Below are positions 56,001-64,000 of a DNA stretch of 64,000 nucleotides, one piece after another (position 1 is the stretch's first letter; every line of letters begins with the position of its first letter). The notes under the pieces were generated by a model. The model saw nothing but the letters and a program-made list of their open reading frames with translations, had not been told where the DNA came from and made no database searches. The stretch is from NCBI RefSeq assembly GCF_947501665.1, contig NZ_CANMWS010000024.1, positions 30,680 through 94,679 on the forward strand. Reading direction: 5' to 3'. Source of the stretch: an uncultured Shewanella sp. GTDB taxonomy: Bacteria; Pseudomonadota; Gammaproteobacteria; Enterobacterales; Shewanellaceae. The position numbers and the translations under genes were made by a program.

Positions 56001-56076
56001 CGCTGGCACCAATGCATGTAGTCGAATTGAAAACGGTGAAGTTGAAGACTTTGATTTGTATGTGGATCCAAGATAA
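53041..56076 (+). CDS. Secreted M4 (thermolysin-like) metalloprotease with PKD and GEVED domains
   Basis: 1011 residues from ATG 53041 (GGAG upstream); an in-frame ATG at 53023 is also possible. Signal peptide 'LFFAINCAVISGSVFA'. The peptidase domain has 'DAHFYGGVVMQMYHSYLDD', 'DLVAHESMHALSEWNGDL' (His322, Glu323, His326) and 'GAIGEGLGDISAIAA' (Glu346). The 20-residue spacing between the second His and the third ligand equals thermolysin's. 'SKHYNGGVLRKLFYELV' holds the catalytic His. A PKD domain ('PEFTWSYQQTGQ', 'SGTYSVNLTVVYDDG') and a C-terminal GEVED domain ('IENGEVEDFDLYV') follow. It is an exported protease; the usual propeptide is short. It heads a run of secreted-protein genes. Confidence 0.92.
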   Translation: MERCFSRLFFAINCAVISGSVFASQVDKNAHVQAPWLSTGDYSLENTQLPEWELNHRKAVLETGIEAGIHSNIDMHSTFPYMLSPLSDSINRLIVEGTQKKAGGAGGNEKLGLTCYSPSADSMLLCQTYESLVDSVTYANNGSQVLFGDTSDNAIFAEFDGYPFIVTQVDDTCYLENDYVTTIKYDINGSNDTAYGYDCSSSVEHFGQREVDAIYYDFFSFSPENDAHFYGGVVMQMYHSYLDDLFPEQKAQNPNSPDCPVDNQGQPNGDYCLKRLSQRAHALGVTGGHMDDANWDGEYVNYGNGQWAGRFYSLTTIDLVAHESMHALSEWNGDLDSTGQAGAIGEGLGDISAIAANQYFESHLLGEQSDNYQSSTGYQNKRDNEWAYAWDIYVNNELMRIFELPSFDGNSIEDAREYSSSNSKHYNGGVLRKLFYELVVSEGWSHEQAFKLFLGANVSCFTPSVTFDQMGACLLDQVDKVFSSGEVDSHKVALDERLHRLGIFASNSQINALSFTQNKHYDHSEYWISPSIDVTDIEEIRVDWGDGTRVNWSVNDINGSNIEDMLTGEHLYATGAKHVNFSLNVLKKDGTLLQGLSQDYIHSSPLLCTPTIHNPNGEVSQFTFMGQTYAMSNTGYRYVDARHLTLPTNNQSPISIEGNFTGKNISVFADINRNGYFDRDELLAEEKPMVDGMPTLAGLADIEAGPILLRVVLDEYTTWGCSSVSKGMAFDILTTLEAAATPPTADFSYEITGATSVQFNAVTEGVDDSRNPEFTWSYQQTGQSAVSMGQGESISYDFSQSGTYSVNLTVVYDDGLQDTRTQDLVLGGICFPEKSSSFDEESEFINALTYSGPWSGSLNSSGRNPVAYIDHDVGDYMDGYEGYPLTISLYTDTMSRSAATSIIQMGRLRTTIWVDLNHNGIFEQDESYVNESADDFSSQWYSYRLYRIKSEHTLTINQNTDNGGANELPLKVRVKLENIASGSFSDTAGTNACSRIENGEVEDFDLYVDPR

Positions 56077-56281
56077 CCCCTTTGTTTTGATTCATATTAT
56101 AGCTGGTAGTTGAGCTGAGGTTTGAGAAGCGTGAGTAATGATATTTGGGGGATCACATGCTTTTCGAGAACCTGTCCATTTTCTTGCAACTTAATTTTGC
56201 TAGAGCAATTGGTGGGTGATTAATGAGGTATTAAGTTGTTACCTTAATTTTAATAATAATGAAGAAACGAATAAGGAAATT

Positions 56282-58276
56282 ATGAAAAAATTAAGTTTAG
56301 CGATTGCCCTTGCGCTGGGTACAGCCGTTGTAGCACAGTCTGCTATTGCCGATGAAATGGTGCAATCTCATTCTATTACGACTGAACAAAATCAGCTTAA
56401 AACCTCACTTCGTGGGTTAAAAGGCAAGACATTTCAATCTCAAGGAGAGACTGATTTTACTCAGATAAGCCAAGTACAACGCATGCAAGCTCGTTTCGAG
56501 AAGTTTGGTTTAAATGCGAAGAACCGTCCTCACTTATTTAATTTAATTGAAAAGCAAGGTGAAAAAAGCACGGCTAAAGCCAGATTATCAACCTTGGCTA
56601 CGAATAATCTAACGCCAGAGAATACATCAGGAAATTGTGTTGAGGGTGATACTAACTTATGTTCTTTCTTTACCCATATGGGCTTTTCAGTGTTAGCCCA
56701 TAAAGAAACCAATGAGCCGTATCTGGTGGCATCAGCCTTAAACAGTGAACGTGCAGTTACAAATTACACCATGATTGATTTGACGCTGGTGAATGAACAT
56801 TGGCAAGCCGTGACATTACCCAATTATACCGAATATTTTGGCGATGATACGACGGATCAAAAGCGCAAAGCGATTGAAAGTAGTGCGCCATTAGCATCAG
56901 CATTGGAGTTGGTGAGAAATTCGGAGTCTGTATTTGCCGATGCGTGGGTGACTGTCGTCACTGAAGATGAAAATGGTGTTGAAACGGTTGAAGATCGTAA
57001 TGCCATGATTGAGTATTCTCGTGATGATATTTTACGGATTTTAGAGGAAGCTGATGCGGCTTTTAATCCGCCAGTGACAGCGGCAATATCACCTTTGGAT
57101 TTTGGCCCGCCAGCAACGGGCGAGATTGTGAGTTATGGCCCTGAGCTGACATTGGAGGCTCCTGTTGATTCTAACTCAGTTGAAGGGACTGACATAGCCG
57201 ATCAAAAAATTACGATTTGCTTAAATCGCAATTATGGCGATTGTGATTATGAAAATATTTACCCCTTAGGCACTCCGAATGATCAAACGAAATTGAAAAT
57301 TCCCTTTATAGGAGAACTCTCAGTGCCTGGACAAGTGGAGGCCGTATACAAACCTTCAGATGTCTTACCAACTTTGGTTCAGCGTCCCACAAATATTTTT
57401 ATTCAAACCAAAGAAAATGGTGGCGCGACCACTATAGGTGATGGTGATTACGCCGACATTCAAGATTTATTTGCTGACAGTATTGTTTCTGTTTACGACG
57501 AAGCGGCGAATAAAACGACGTTATCTTGGAATATTCCCCGTGATGATGGCATGTTTGGTGATGCGAGCTTGTTTGGTCGATATCAGGATGCCCATTGGAT
57601 CATGAATATTGCATTGTCGGTTAAAAGGCGTCCAACACGTCCTGCTTCACCTGTCGTCTATATTGTGGGCTCATCGGATCCTGACACCAGCTTTTTCTTT
57701 GAACAACCTGTGATGCAAATCGTTTATAGCTGCTTAGCAAAAGGGTCGATGATCACCCTTGCTAGCGGTAAAACCATGCCGATTGAGCGTCTTAAAATTG
57801 GTGACAAGGTATTAGGTGCGAGTGAGTATTCACCTCATAAAGATATGCCATTGGTCATTGAAGATATCTCCGTTGGGGTTGAAACCATTCCTATGGTGGA
57901 AATTACGACAAGCACGGGTGAAGTCTTATTGTTAACTGAGTCTCACCCAGTGCTGAATGTGGCGGATCAACCTGTCTGGGCGAATGCGCTTAAAGTGGGC
58001 GATCGCATTCAAACGCAAGATGACAAAGTGATGATAAGCAACATTCGTCATGTGGACTATGACGATAATGTCTATAACCTGAAACTGGCTCGTCCTGAAG
58101 GGGATAGTCATTATGATCAGGGTGAAAGTTTTGCTATGTATGCCAATAATCTGCTCGTAGGTGACTTGCGCATGCAAAGTGAAAATGAGTTTAAGTATCA
58201 GTCTGAGTCAAGGGAAGATGTATTAAATCGTCTCCCAACATCTTGGCACACGGATTATCTTAACAGTCAGCAATAA
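56282..58276 (+). CDS. Secreted protein with C-terminal Hint (hedgehog/intein) domain
   Basis: 664 residues from ATG 56282, which has AAGGAAA upstream and gives a proper signal peptide ('LSLAIALALGTAVVAQSAIA'). The first 480 residues are of unknown fold. At Cys484 a Hint domain begins: 'SCLAKGSMITLASGKTMPIE', 'RLKIGDKVLG', block-B 'LLTESHPVLN' (Thr-x-x-His), and the end block 'FAMYANNLLVGDL'. Such domains can cleave the chain by N-S acyl shift. About 45 residues follow. No known toxin domain is adjacent. Self-cleavage may release or crosslink the N-terminal part; this is inferred from the family. Confidence 0.85.
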   Translation: MKKLSLAIALALGTAVVAQSAIADEMVQSHSITTEQNQLKTSLRGLKGKTFQSQGETDFTQISQVQRMQARFEKFGLNAKNRPHLFNLIEKQGEKSTAKARLSTLATNNLTPENTSGNCVEGDTNLCSFFTHMGFSVLAHKETNEPYLVASALNSERAVTNYTMIDLTLVNEHWQAVTLPNYTEYFGDDTTDQKRKAIESSAPLASALELVRNSESVFADAWVTVVTEDENGVETVEDRNAMIEYSRDDILRILEEADAAFNPPVTAAISPLDFGPPATGEIVSYGPELTLEAPVDSNSVEGTDIADQKITICLNRNYGDCDYENIYPLGTPNDQTKLKIPFIGELSVPGQVEAVYKPSDVLPTLVQRPTNIFIQTKENGGATTIGDGDYADIQDLFADSIVSVYDEAANKTTLSWNIPRDDGMFGDASLFGRYQDAHWIMNIALSVKRRPTRPASPVVYIVGSSDPDTSFFFEQPVMQIVYSCLAKGSMITLASGKTMPIERLKIGDKVLGASEYSPHKDMPLVIEDISVGVETIPMVEITTSTGEVLLLTESHPVLNVADQPVWANALKVGDRIQTQDDKVMISNIRHVDYDDNVYNLKLARPEGDSHYDQGESFAMYANNLLVGDLRMQSENEFKYQSESREDVLNRLPTSWHTDYLNSQQ

Positions 58277-58284
58277 TTCTTTTC

Positions 58285-58312
58285 GGCCCACGATTTAATT
58301 TAAATCTGGGCC
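58285..58312 (+). terminator. Strong hairpin between Hint and perforin-like genes
   Basis: GGCCCACGATTTAA and TTAAATCTGGGCC form a long stem with one bulged base, followed by TCTTT. It may end the Hint transcript or attenuate the next gene. Confidence 0.5.
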
Positions 58313-58331
58313 TCTTTCAAAGGAAATGAGA

Positions 58332-59597
58332 ATGAAACTACATAGCAAAGTAGGTTATGTGCTTGCCTGCGCCTGTTTATCAGCCCCAAGTGTTGGGGAA
58401 AGTGCACTCAAGCTTGAACAAATTCATGCTGAAAAAGAAGCATTAATGCAAAGCATGGAAATGTCATCAAGTGATATTGTTCCGTTAGGAACAGGTTATC
58501 AAAGTGACGGTGATTACTTTCTCGGTTTGCAAACAGTAGACGGTGTGCTTGATGAGACGTTAGGTAACTCGATTATGGATTTTCGTGTGGGAGTGGATCT
58601 GTCTTATTCTCAGGTGATTGATCTTATCGATGGTACTGTCGATGCCGGCTTTAATTTTCCCGCGGTTCGAGTCGATGCTGGTGCTAATTATGCTAAAGAG
58701 ATCAGCGCCGATAAATACAGTGGTACTTACAGTGTTTATGCATCAATGAAACCTAAATCTCAAATGTGGTTACCGGCTGATGACAGTGGTTATCAGCCTA
58801 CCACTTCAGCGACTGAGCTTGCTGTTGCTTATCCTGGGAATCGCGCCGAGCATTTAGGGGATAAATTTGTTAATGGCTTTGCATTGGGTTCCAATGTGGT
58901 GATCAATATGAAGATTGATTACCGAGATGAAGCGGATAAGAGGGCCATTGGTGGATATTTAGGTGTGGATTGGGTTGGAAAAGTTGAAGTGGATGGTGCA
59001 CTACAATTGCTCGATGATGAGAAGAAAAAGTCAGTTAAAATCAGTGTGAGTGGTTATCAAAGTGGTGGAGAGCCCAATCGCTTACTCGACATCATTCCTA
59101 ATGGCATCATGTTATGTACATTAGAGAACCCAACACCTTGCTTTGATTTATTTGAAGAAGCTGTTTTATACCTTAAAGAAGATTATATCAATCAGTTTGA
59201 TGAGTTAACCGATTACAACGTGACTGATACGTATTTGGTGGATTATGAAAGAGCAGGACCGGGTCTACAAGCCTTAGTGCCTGAAAATGGTTACCAGCAA
59301 ACCAGTTACTTAACTAAGTTGATTGTGAAAGACACCACAGGTCGCTGGATTGATGAGCGTTTGACTAATCGCCGTGCGAAAAATTTACAACGTTATTATG
59401 CGTCAGCTTTTACCGCACAAGAGATTGCAGATTTAAGCGAAATTGAGCAGCAAAGTCGTGATAATGCCAACATGTATGCTGATATTGTCGATTATTGTGA
59501 AAAAAATCCACAAGGCACTTATTGCGCCGACTTTGAAGCTGATGTCGTTAGCAATTACATCCAAGATTATTCCAATATTATTTCAGTCTTAGAATAA
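58332..59597 (+). CDS. Secreted perforin-like protein A (MACPF/CDC-like pattern)
   Basis: 421 residues from ATG 58332 (AAAGGA upstream; ATG 58326 is too close to it). Signal peptide 'VGYVLACACLSAPSVG'. The core pattern is 'GDKFVNGFALGSNVVINMKI' with following 'EADKRAIGGYLGVDW' and 'KKSVKISVSGYQSGGEPNRL', the order seen around the second membrane hairpin of MACPF/CDC proteins (GDxFV-x-YG, charged helix, amphipathic strand, S/T-x-GG). An earlier Ser/Ala/Gly strand pair ('VDAGANYAKEISADKYSGTY') could be the first hairpin. A C-terminal Cys-containing region follows. It is paralogous to genes at 60466 and 62273. Pore formation is a hypothesis. Confidence 0.72.
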   Translation: MKLHSKVGYVLACACLSAPSVGESALKLEQIHAEKEALMQSMEMSSSDIVPLGTGYQSDGDYFLGLQTVDGVLDETLGNSIMDFRVGVDLSYSQVIDLIDGTVDAGFNFPAVRVDAGANYAKEISADKYSGTYSVYASMKPKSQMWLPADDSGYQPTTSATELAVAYPGNRAEHLGDKFVNGFALGSNVVINMKIDYRDEADKRAIGGYLGVDWVGKVEVDGALQLLDDEKKKSVKISVSGYQSGGEPNRLLDIIPNGIMLCTLENPTPCFDLFEEAVLYLKEDYINQFDELTDYNVTDTYLVDYERAGPGLQALVPENGYQQTSYLTKLIVKDTTGRWIDERLTNRRAKNLQRYYASAFTAQEIADLSEIEQQSRDNANMYADIVDYCEKNPQGTYCADFEADVVSNYIQDYSNIISVLE

Positions 59598-59607
59598 GGA
59601 CATTCCT

Positions 59608-60444
59608 ATGTTTAATAAATATTCACTGGTTCTTTTATTGGGGCTGAGTGGCTCAGTGGCAGCTGAAGGCATTGATGATGCTGCATACAATGAGTTAGGT
59701 GACTTACTGACCGTGGAGCAGGCTCAGGGACGCTTTGACTGGTTAGAAAAGTGCTATGATGGCTTAATGGTTGAAATTTGGGAAAAAACCCATGATGCAA
59801 CACAAGTGCTCACCAATAGCGAAAAAATTAGGCAGTTAAAAAATCTATGGATTTCACAGGATAAACTCACACAAGGTCAAGTTAACTATTTGACCTTTGC
59901 TAATGCCGACTTTACCAATCCTTATGATTGGTATGCAGGCACAGACGTGAGTCAGGACTGTACGTTAATGCCGACCGAATATGAAGCTGTCGCTTTGAAA
60001 ACAACGGTGATTGACCATCAATATTGTGCCAATGCAAGTTATGACAGTGAATGGGAGTGGATAGCGTCAGTGAGTGTAGATGGTAAAGCCCATGCGTCAC
60101 TCGCTAGCCCTTATACCCAAGTATCGGGCTTAGTGTTTTCAATGAGATTGAATCAAGAGCATGCAATTGTTCTGAAACCGGGTCATAAAGTACCTGAAGA
60201 TCCTTCATTTTTAGGTGCTCGAGTATGGATTGACTGGAACCAAGATGGCAGTTTTGCATCCGATGAAATGGTGTTTAGTGGTCAAGGAAGTGAAACGTTT
60301 AATTTTAATCTGACTGTACCCAGCACAGCAACACCGGGAGTCTCTATGATGCGTGTTGCCATGGATGCCGGTGGTGGGTTCAATAATGCCTGTACGCGAA
60401 ATTGGTATGGCGAAGTAGAAGACTATCTTGTGACGGTTCAATAA
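59608..60444 (+). CDS. Secreted GEVED-domain protein
   Basis: 278 residues, 10 bases after protein A. Signal peptide 'YSLVLLLGLSGSVAA'. The last 110 residues form a GEVED domain: 'ARVWIDWNQDGSFASDEM', 'GVSMMRVAMDAGG', 'NACTRNWYGEVEDYLVTVQ', the same type as at the end of the M4 protease. The N-terminal 140 residues are helical and of unknown family. GEVED domains are common at the ends of secreted marine-bacterial enzymes and are thought to aid attachment or sorting. It lies between two perforin-like genes and is probably co-transcribed. Confidence 0.85.
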   Translation: MFNKYSLVLLLGLSGSVAAEGIDDAAYNELGDLLTVEQAQGRFDWLEKCYDGLMVEIWEKTHDATQVLTNSEKIRQLKNLWISQDKLTQGQVNYLTFANADFTNPYDWYAGTDVSQDCTLMPTEYEAVALKTTVIDHQYCANASYDSEWEWIASVSVDGKAHASLASPYTQVSGLVFSMRLNQEHAIVLKPGHKVPEDPSFLGARVWIDWNQDGSFASDEMVFSGQGSETFNFNLTVPSTATPGVSMMRVAMDAGGGFNNACTRNWYGEVEDYLVTVQ

Positions 60445-60465
60445 CCCAGATAAAAGGATAATATC

Positions 60466-61962
60466 ATGAAATTTATTTATGCAAGCCTGTTTTCGGCAAT
60501 GCTGGGGACGAATGCAATGGCAAGTGATGGCCAGATTGATAAAGCATCACAGTTAGCATCACTGCAGTCCAGTTCTGTGAGCGGGTCAACGGTGAGTGCA
60601 TTGGTGAACGATCATATTCCTCTTGGCAGCGCGTATGACAGTCAAAGAGAGATCTTTTTGAATGTACAGCCTATTGCCGGACGTATCGATGAAACCTTTG
60701 GTAACACTGAGTTGTCATTTAAAACCGGTATTGATATGAGTTATGAAGATATTCTCAGCACGTTAGCGGGCAGTGTTGATGTGGATGTGAATTTTCCCGT
60801 AGTGCGAGTCTCTGCTGGTGCATCTATGGCGACTGAAATGGCATCAAGTACTTATAGTAGTTCTTATACTTTCAGTGCCAGCAGTGTGCCTAAGAAGCGT
60901 TTATTATTACCTAATGATTCGTCAGCGGGTTATACCTTATCGACTGCGGGTAATGAAGTGGCGACCAATCATCAAAGTCAAATACAAGAGTTGGTTGGGG
61001 ATGAATTTGTTTATGCCATCGAATATGGCGCAAATTTATTAGTGAACCTTAAAATTGAATACGGTAGCAATAAAGATAAGTCTGATATTGGCGGGTATTT
61101 AGATGTGGATTTATATGGCGGCGTTTTTAATGTGGGTGGCGAGCTTAAATACCTGCAAGAAGAGACGAAGTCCTCGGTTAAAATTACTGTCAGGGCTGTG
61201 CAACGTGGCGGTGATCCTAAGCAACTATTGAGTATTATTCCCAATAATATCATTACTTGTTCGTTAGAAAATCCTGCGCCTTGTTTTGATATGTTTAAAG
61301 AAGCGGTTGATTATTCTAAAAATCAATTCCAAGCACAATTACAAACCTTGGATGATTACAACGTCGTTAACTATTACATGACTCGATATGATTCCAGCAG
61401 TTTAGCGTTAAAAGCCTTAGCGCCTGCCTATCAAGATATTCGTTATGCAACTAAGTTATTGATCAGCGATTTAGAAGAAGATTTTCAGCAGGCTTTAATG
61501 GATGAGCACAGGGCGGCTGAATTACTCACGAGCTATTATGCATATTTACCTGAAGCTCAGCGTCTCGCTGTAGAAGAGATAAAGCAGGCCGCCTACGATA
61601 ATGCTTGGTTCTTTTATACTGCGGCAGATTTTTGTCGAGATAACCCCTTTGGTACCAGCTGTGAAGACAGCTATAACGCCATGAAACAAGATTGTGCTCA
61701 AAGAGGATTGTCTTGCCCTCAAGCTTATGACATTACCCAATTGCAATTGCCAACGACCAGTGATTTAGATTGGAAGCAGTGTGAAATGGCACGTCAAGAA
61801 GCGGTTAGAGCTGGGGTGATTCTTGATGAAGAAAGTACCATTTATCGCAATATGCGGTGGGCACCGACGTTCATCGATAGTGCGCGTCCAGCATTGGGGA
61901 TTTTAAATTGGCGCCTTTGTGAAGGTGCACTCAATACTTATGGCGATACGTTTTCAAATTAA
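60466..61962 (+). CDS. Secreted perforin-like protein B (MACPF/CDC-like pattern)
   Basis: 498 residues with AAAGGA upstream and signal peptide 'YASLFSAMLGTNAMA'. It aligns along its length with protein A: 'DETFGNTELSFKTGIDMSYE', 'VDVNFPVVRVSAGASMATEM', 'GDEFVYAIEYGANLLVNLKI', 'KSSVKITVRAVQRGGDPKQL', 'IIPNNIITCSLENPAPCFDM'. It has a longer Cys-rich C-terminus (about residues 385-498). The alternating Ser/Thr-rich strands after 'MASSTYSSSYTFSASSV' could form a membrane-inserting hairpin. A decayed copy of its last 35 codons lies just downstream, showing local duplication and loss. Confidence 0.72.
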   Translation: MKFIYASLFSAMLGTNAMASDGQIDKASQLASLQSSSVSGSTVSALVNDHIPLGSAYDSQREIFLNVQPIAGRIDETFGNTELSFKTGIDMSYEDILSTLAGSVDVDVNFPVVRVSAGASMATEMASSTYSSSYTFSASSVPKKRLLLPNDSSAGYTLSTAGNEVATNHQSQIQELVGDEFVYAIEYGANLLVNLKIEYGSNKDKSDIGGYLDVDLYGGVFNVGGELKYLQEETKSSVKITVRAVQRGGDPKQLLSIIPNNIITCSLENPAPCFDMFKEAVDYSKNQFQAQLQTLDDYNVVNYYMTRYDSSSLALKALAPAYQDIRYATKLLISDLEEDFQQALMDEHRAAELLTSYYAYLPEAQRLAVEEIKQAAYDNAWFFYTAADFCRDNPFGTSCEDSYNAMKQDCAQRGLSCPQAYDITQLQLPTTSDLDWKQCEMARQEAVRAGVILDEESTIYRNMRWAPTFIDSARPALGILNWRLCEGALNTYGDTFSN

Positions 61963-62272
61963 TTGGTATGTTAACCTGATGTCTTAAGGAGGAATGGGGT
62001 CTGGGTTGGTGTTAGGCCTCATTCATACTTAAATGATACGTTGGATGTTGGGCGTTTACGTTTATTGATAGTGCGTGTCCTGCTTTAGGTATTTGACATT
62101 GACGACTTTGCGAATGACTTCAATGAAGGTGCACTTAATACCTATGGTGATGCACTGTTAAATTAATAGGCATACTTGCGATGCTGTAAAGGGAATAAGG
62201 TCTTTGTAGGCGTTGAGATCTTATTAATAAGCAAATCAGTTATATTATGTGGCAGTGAAATAAAGGAATATT
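61963..62272. other. Gap carrying a decayed gene end
   Basis: 310 bases between proteins B and C. The second part (62047-62166) is a relic copy of the end of gene B. The first part holds AAGGAGG before a 12-codon open frame, probably meaningless. The start signal of gene C (AAAGGA) is at its end. Confidence 0.55.
62047..62166 (+). pseudogene. Relic of a second protein-B-like gene end
   Basis: The DNA repeats 61858-61962 with many changes. In one frame it reads 'FIDSACPALGI', then two stops, then 'RLCE'; after a shift it reads 'EGALNTYGDALLN' and TAA at 62164-62166. The intact gene B ends 'FIDSARPALGILNWRLCE', 'GALNTYGDTFSN'. It is the eroded tail of a lost tandem copy. Confidence 0.7.
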
Positions 62273-63352
62273 ATGAAACCATTTGGCTTAGCTTTTTTAT
62301 GTTTGCTGCTGTCGTTACCGGTCGCTTCAAGAGAATACTTTGGGGATGGCTATTCCGCTGATGATCTTGGCAAGGGCTTTAATAGCCAAACTTATCAATC
62401 TATGCCCAGCTGTCTTGAGGGGGCAGTGGTGACGCATACTCAAGGTAAGGGGGAGCTTAATTTTTTAAATCAGTTAGATCAAAGACAAGTGAGGAGTCGC
62501 ACTTTTGGTGAGTTACATGGTGGGGTGAACTTGTTTATCGTGGCAGGCTCTGTGTCATCGTCTGTTTATCATACTAACGCAAAAGATGATTTAACGGTGT
62601 CTTCATCATTGCATTTATATTTTGATGAAGGGCATCATACTTTTGAAAATAGGCAAGTATTAGATAATGTGGATACCAGTCAGTGTGGCGATAGTTTTGT
62701 CTATCAAGTGGATTACGGTAGAGATATTTTTTTAACTAGCCAGTTACATTTCCAGTCTGTGGAAGATTATAAAAAGTTTGTCACTAAAGTCAAAATTCGT
62801 TTGTTATTTTGGACAAAAACAAAAACAACAGTCAAAGAATTTAAAGAGTATGCGCAAAATGCGGTGCTTACTGTCAAAGTCAGCTCTAATGGTGCCATTC
62901 CCGCCTCATTACAAGCTTTATTAGACAGTAAGCCAACCAGTTGTAAAGGGGATGAGGTCGATGAATGCATGGATACACTCAACCAGTTGAGTACTTATTT
63001 ATTTGAACCGACAGGTCTTGCGCAAGAGATGAATACGATGCCGCCCGTTATTCGCAGTATGCACACGAAACAATATCAGGAATCAGGTCATTACAGCATC
63101 AATCAAATTGCGCTGCCTGAGCAAGAGGCATTAATGAGTATTGTTGACGGGGTGGAGGAAGAATATGGTGCTCGTGTCAGACAAGAACAAAGAGTTAAAG
63201 CTTTTTACCATGTGGCTGAAACCGAGGAGGAGCAATCGATATACTTAGCGCAATGGCAAGCGGCAACCGCTTATAGAGAAGCCTTTGAACCAGTAAGAGA
63301 GCGTTGTTTTAGAACACCTTTTGAAAATGAATGTTTGCCTCCCTTTGAATAA
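62273..63352 (+). CDS. Secreted perforin-like protein C, divergent
   Basis: 359 residues with AAAGGA upstream and signal peptide 'FGLAFLCLLLSLPVAS'. The pattern 'CGDSFVYQVDYGRDIFLTSQ' with 'LHFQSVEDYKKFVTKVKI' and 'NAVLTVKVSSNGAIPASLQA' parallels the core of proteins A and B, including the invariant GDxFV and the paired strands, but overall identity is low. The N-terminal region 'RTFGELHGGVNLFIVAGSVS' matches 'FKTGIDMSYEDIL...VSAGAS' of B in position. Probably a diverged member; it might act as a partner subunit. Confidence 0.62.
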   Translation: MKPFGLAFLCLLLSLPVASREYFGDGYSADDLGKGFNSQTYQSMPSCLEGAVVTHTQGKGELNFLNQLDQRQVRSRTFGELHGGVNLFIVAGSVSSSVYHTNAKDDLTVSSSLHLYFDEGHHTFENRQVLDNVDTSQCGDSFVYQVDYGRDIFLTSQLHFQSVEDYKKFVTKVKIRLLFWTKTKTTVKEFKEYAQNAVLTVKVSSNGAIPASLQALLDSKPTSCKGDEVDECMDTLNQLSTYLFEPTGLAQEMNTMPPVIRSMHTKQYQESGHYSINQIALPEQEALMSIVDGVEEEYGARVRQEQRVKAFYHVAETEEEQSIYLAQWQAATAYREAFEPVRERCFRTPFENECLPPFE

Positions 63353-63439
63353 AAAGACATAATCGATTGTTAATAAATTGTTTTTATATTGCTTGTTTTT
63401 TAGGGCGTTATCATAGTCATGTTTTAAGGAAGAGGAATT

Positions 63440-64000
<561 letters not shown>

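Overview
The window looks like chromosomal DNA from a marine gammaproteobacterium, most plausibly Shewanella or a close relative in the Alteromonadales. This is inferred from AT-leaning composition, family content (secreted M4 protease with GEVED domain, sphingomyelinase-like EEP hydrolase, pepsin-like protein, peptidase E, many LysR regulators) and dense gene packing. No rRNA, tRNA, integrase, capsid or terminase gene was seen.

Layout. 1-6.8 kb is ordinary metabolism: a quinone-oxidoreductase-like MDR protein, a BASS-family transporter, a membrane-anchored GH1 glycosidase, a His-rich exported protein, a MITE-like repeat, and an SDR/LysR divergent pair. 7.05-34.4 kb is one co-directional, tightly overlapping operon encoding an extracellular contractile injection system (eCIS). 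In order it holds a sheath (split in two ORFs), inner tube, gp26-like chaperone, a huge disordered protein, DUF4255 cap, AAA+ ATPase, a small unknown, a CIS tube/Afp7-like protein, a LysM/gp53-like protein, gp27-like hub, gp5-like spike with an octapeptide beta-helix, gp25, two baseplate-J-like proteins (one carrying Asp-box repeats), a P2-gpI-like protein, a LamG/Kelch fibre candidate, and a DUF4157 'eCIS core' cargo protein. A perfect inverted repeat separates the operon from a convergent array of four paralogous secreted proteins of unknown family (34.4-36.3 kb).

36.4-38.7 kb holds an SRPBCC/LysR pair and peptidase E. 38.7-43.3 kb looks like an accessory insertion: repeat hairpins, a zinc-finger-like hypothetical, a GHKL ATPase fused to a PD-(D/E)XK/Shedu-like nuclease domain (candidate anti-phage defence), a small membrane protein and a decayed GNAT toxin-like pseudogene. 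43.3-48.6 kb has an RDD protein, a NodB deacetylase/GNAT pair, a small membrane protein, a GNAT and a two-DTG aspartic-protease-like protein.

48.9-64 kb is rich in exported proteins: a sphingomyelinase-like EEP hydrolase, a DUF4136 lipoprotein, an M4 metalloprotease, a Hint-domain protein, and three related secreted proteins with a perforin-like (MACPF/CDC-like) sequence pattern interleaved with a GEVED protein. A decayed copy of the end of one of them follows it. The window stops inside a PKD protein with a Pro-Glu repeat. The eCIS, the possible pore formers and the secreted hydrolases together suggest investment in attacking or interacting with other cells.
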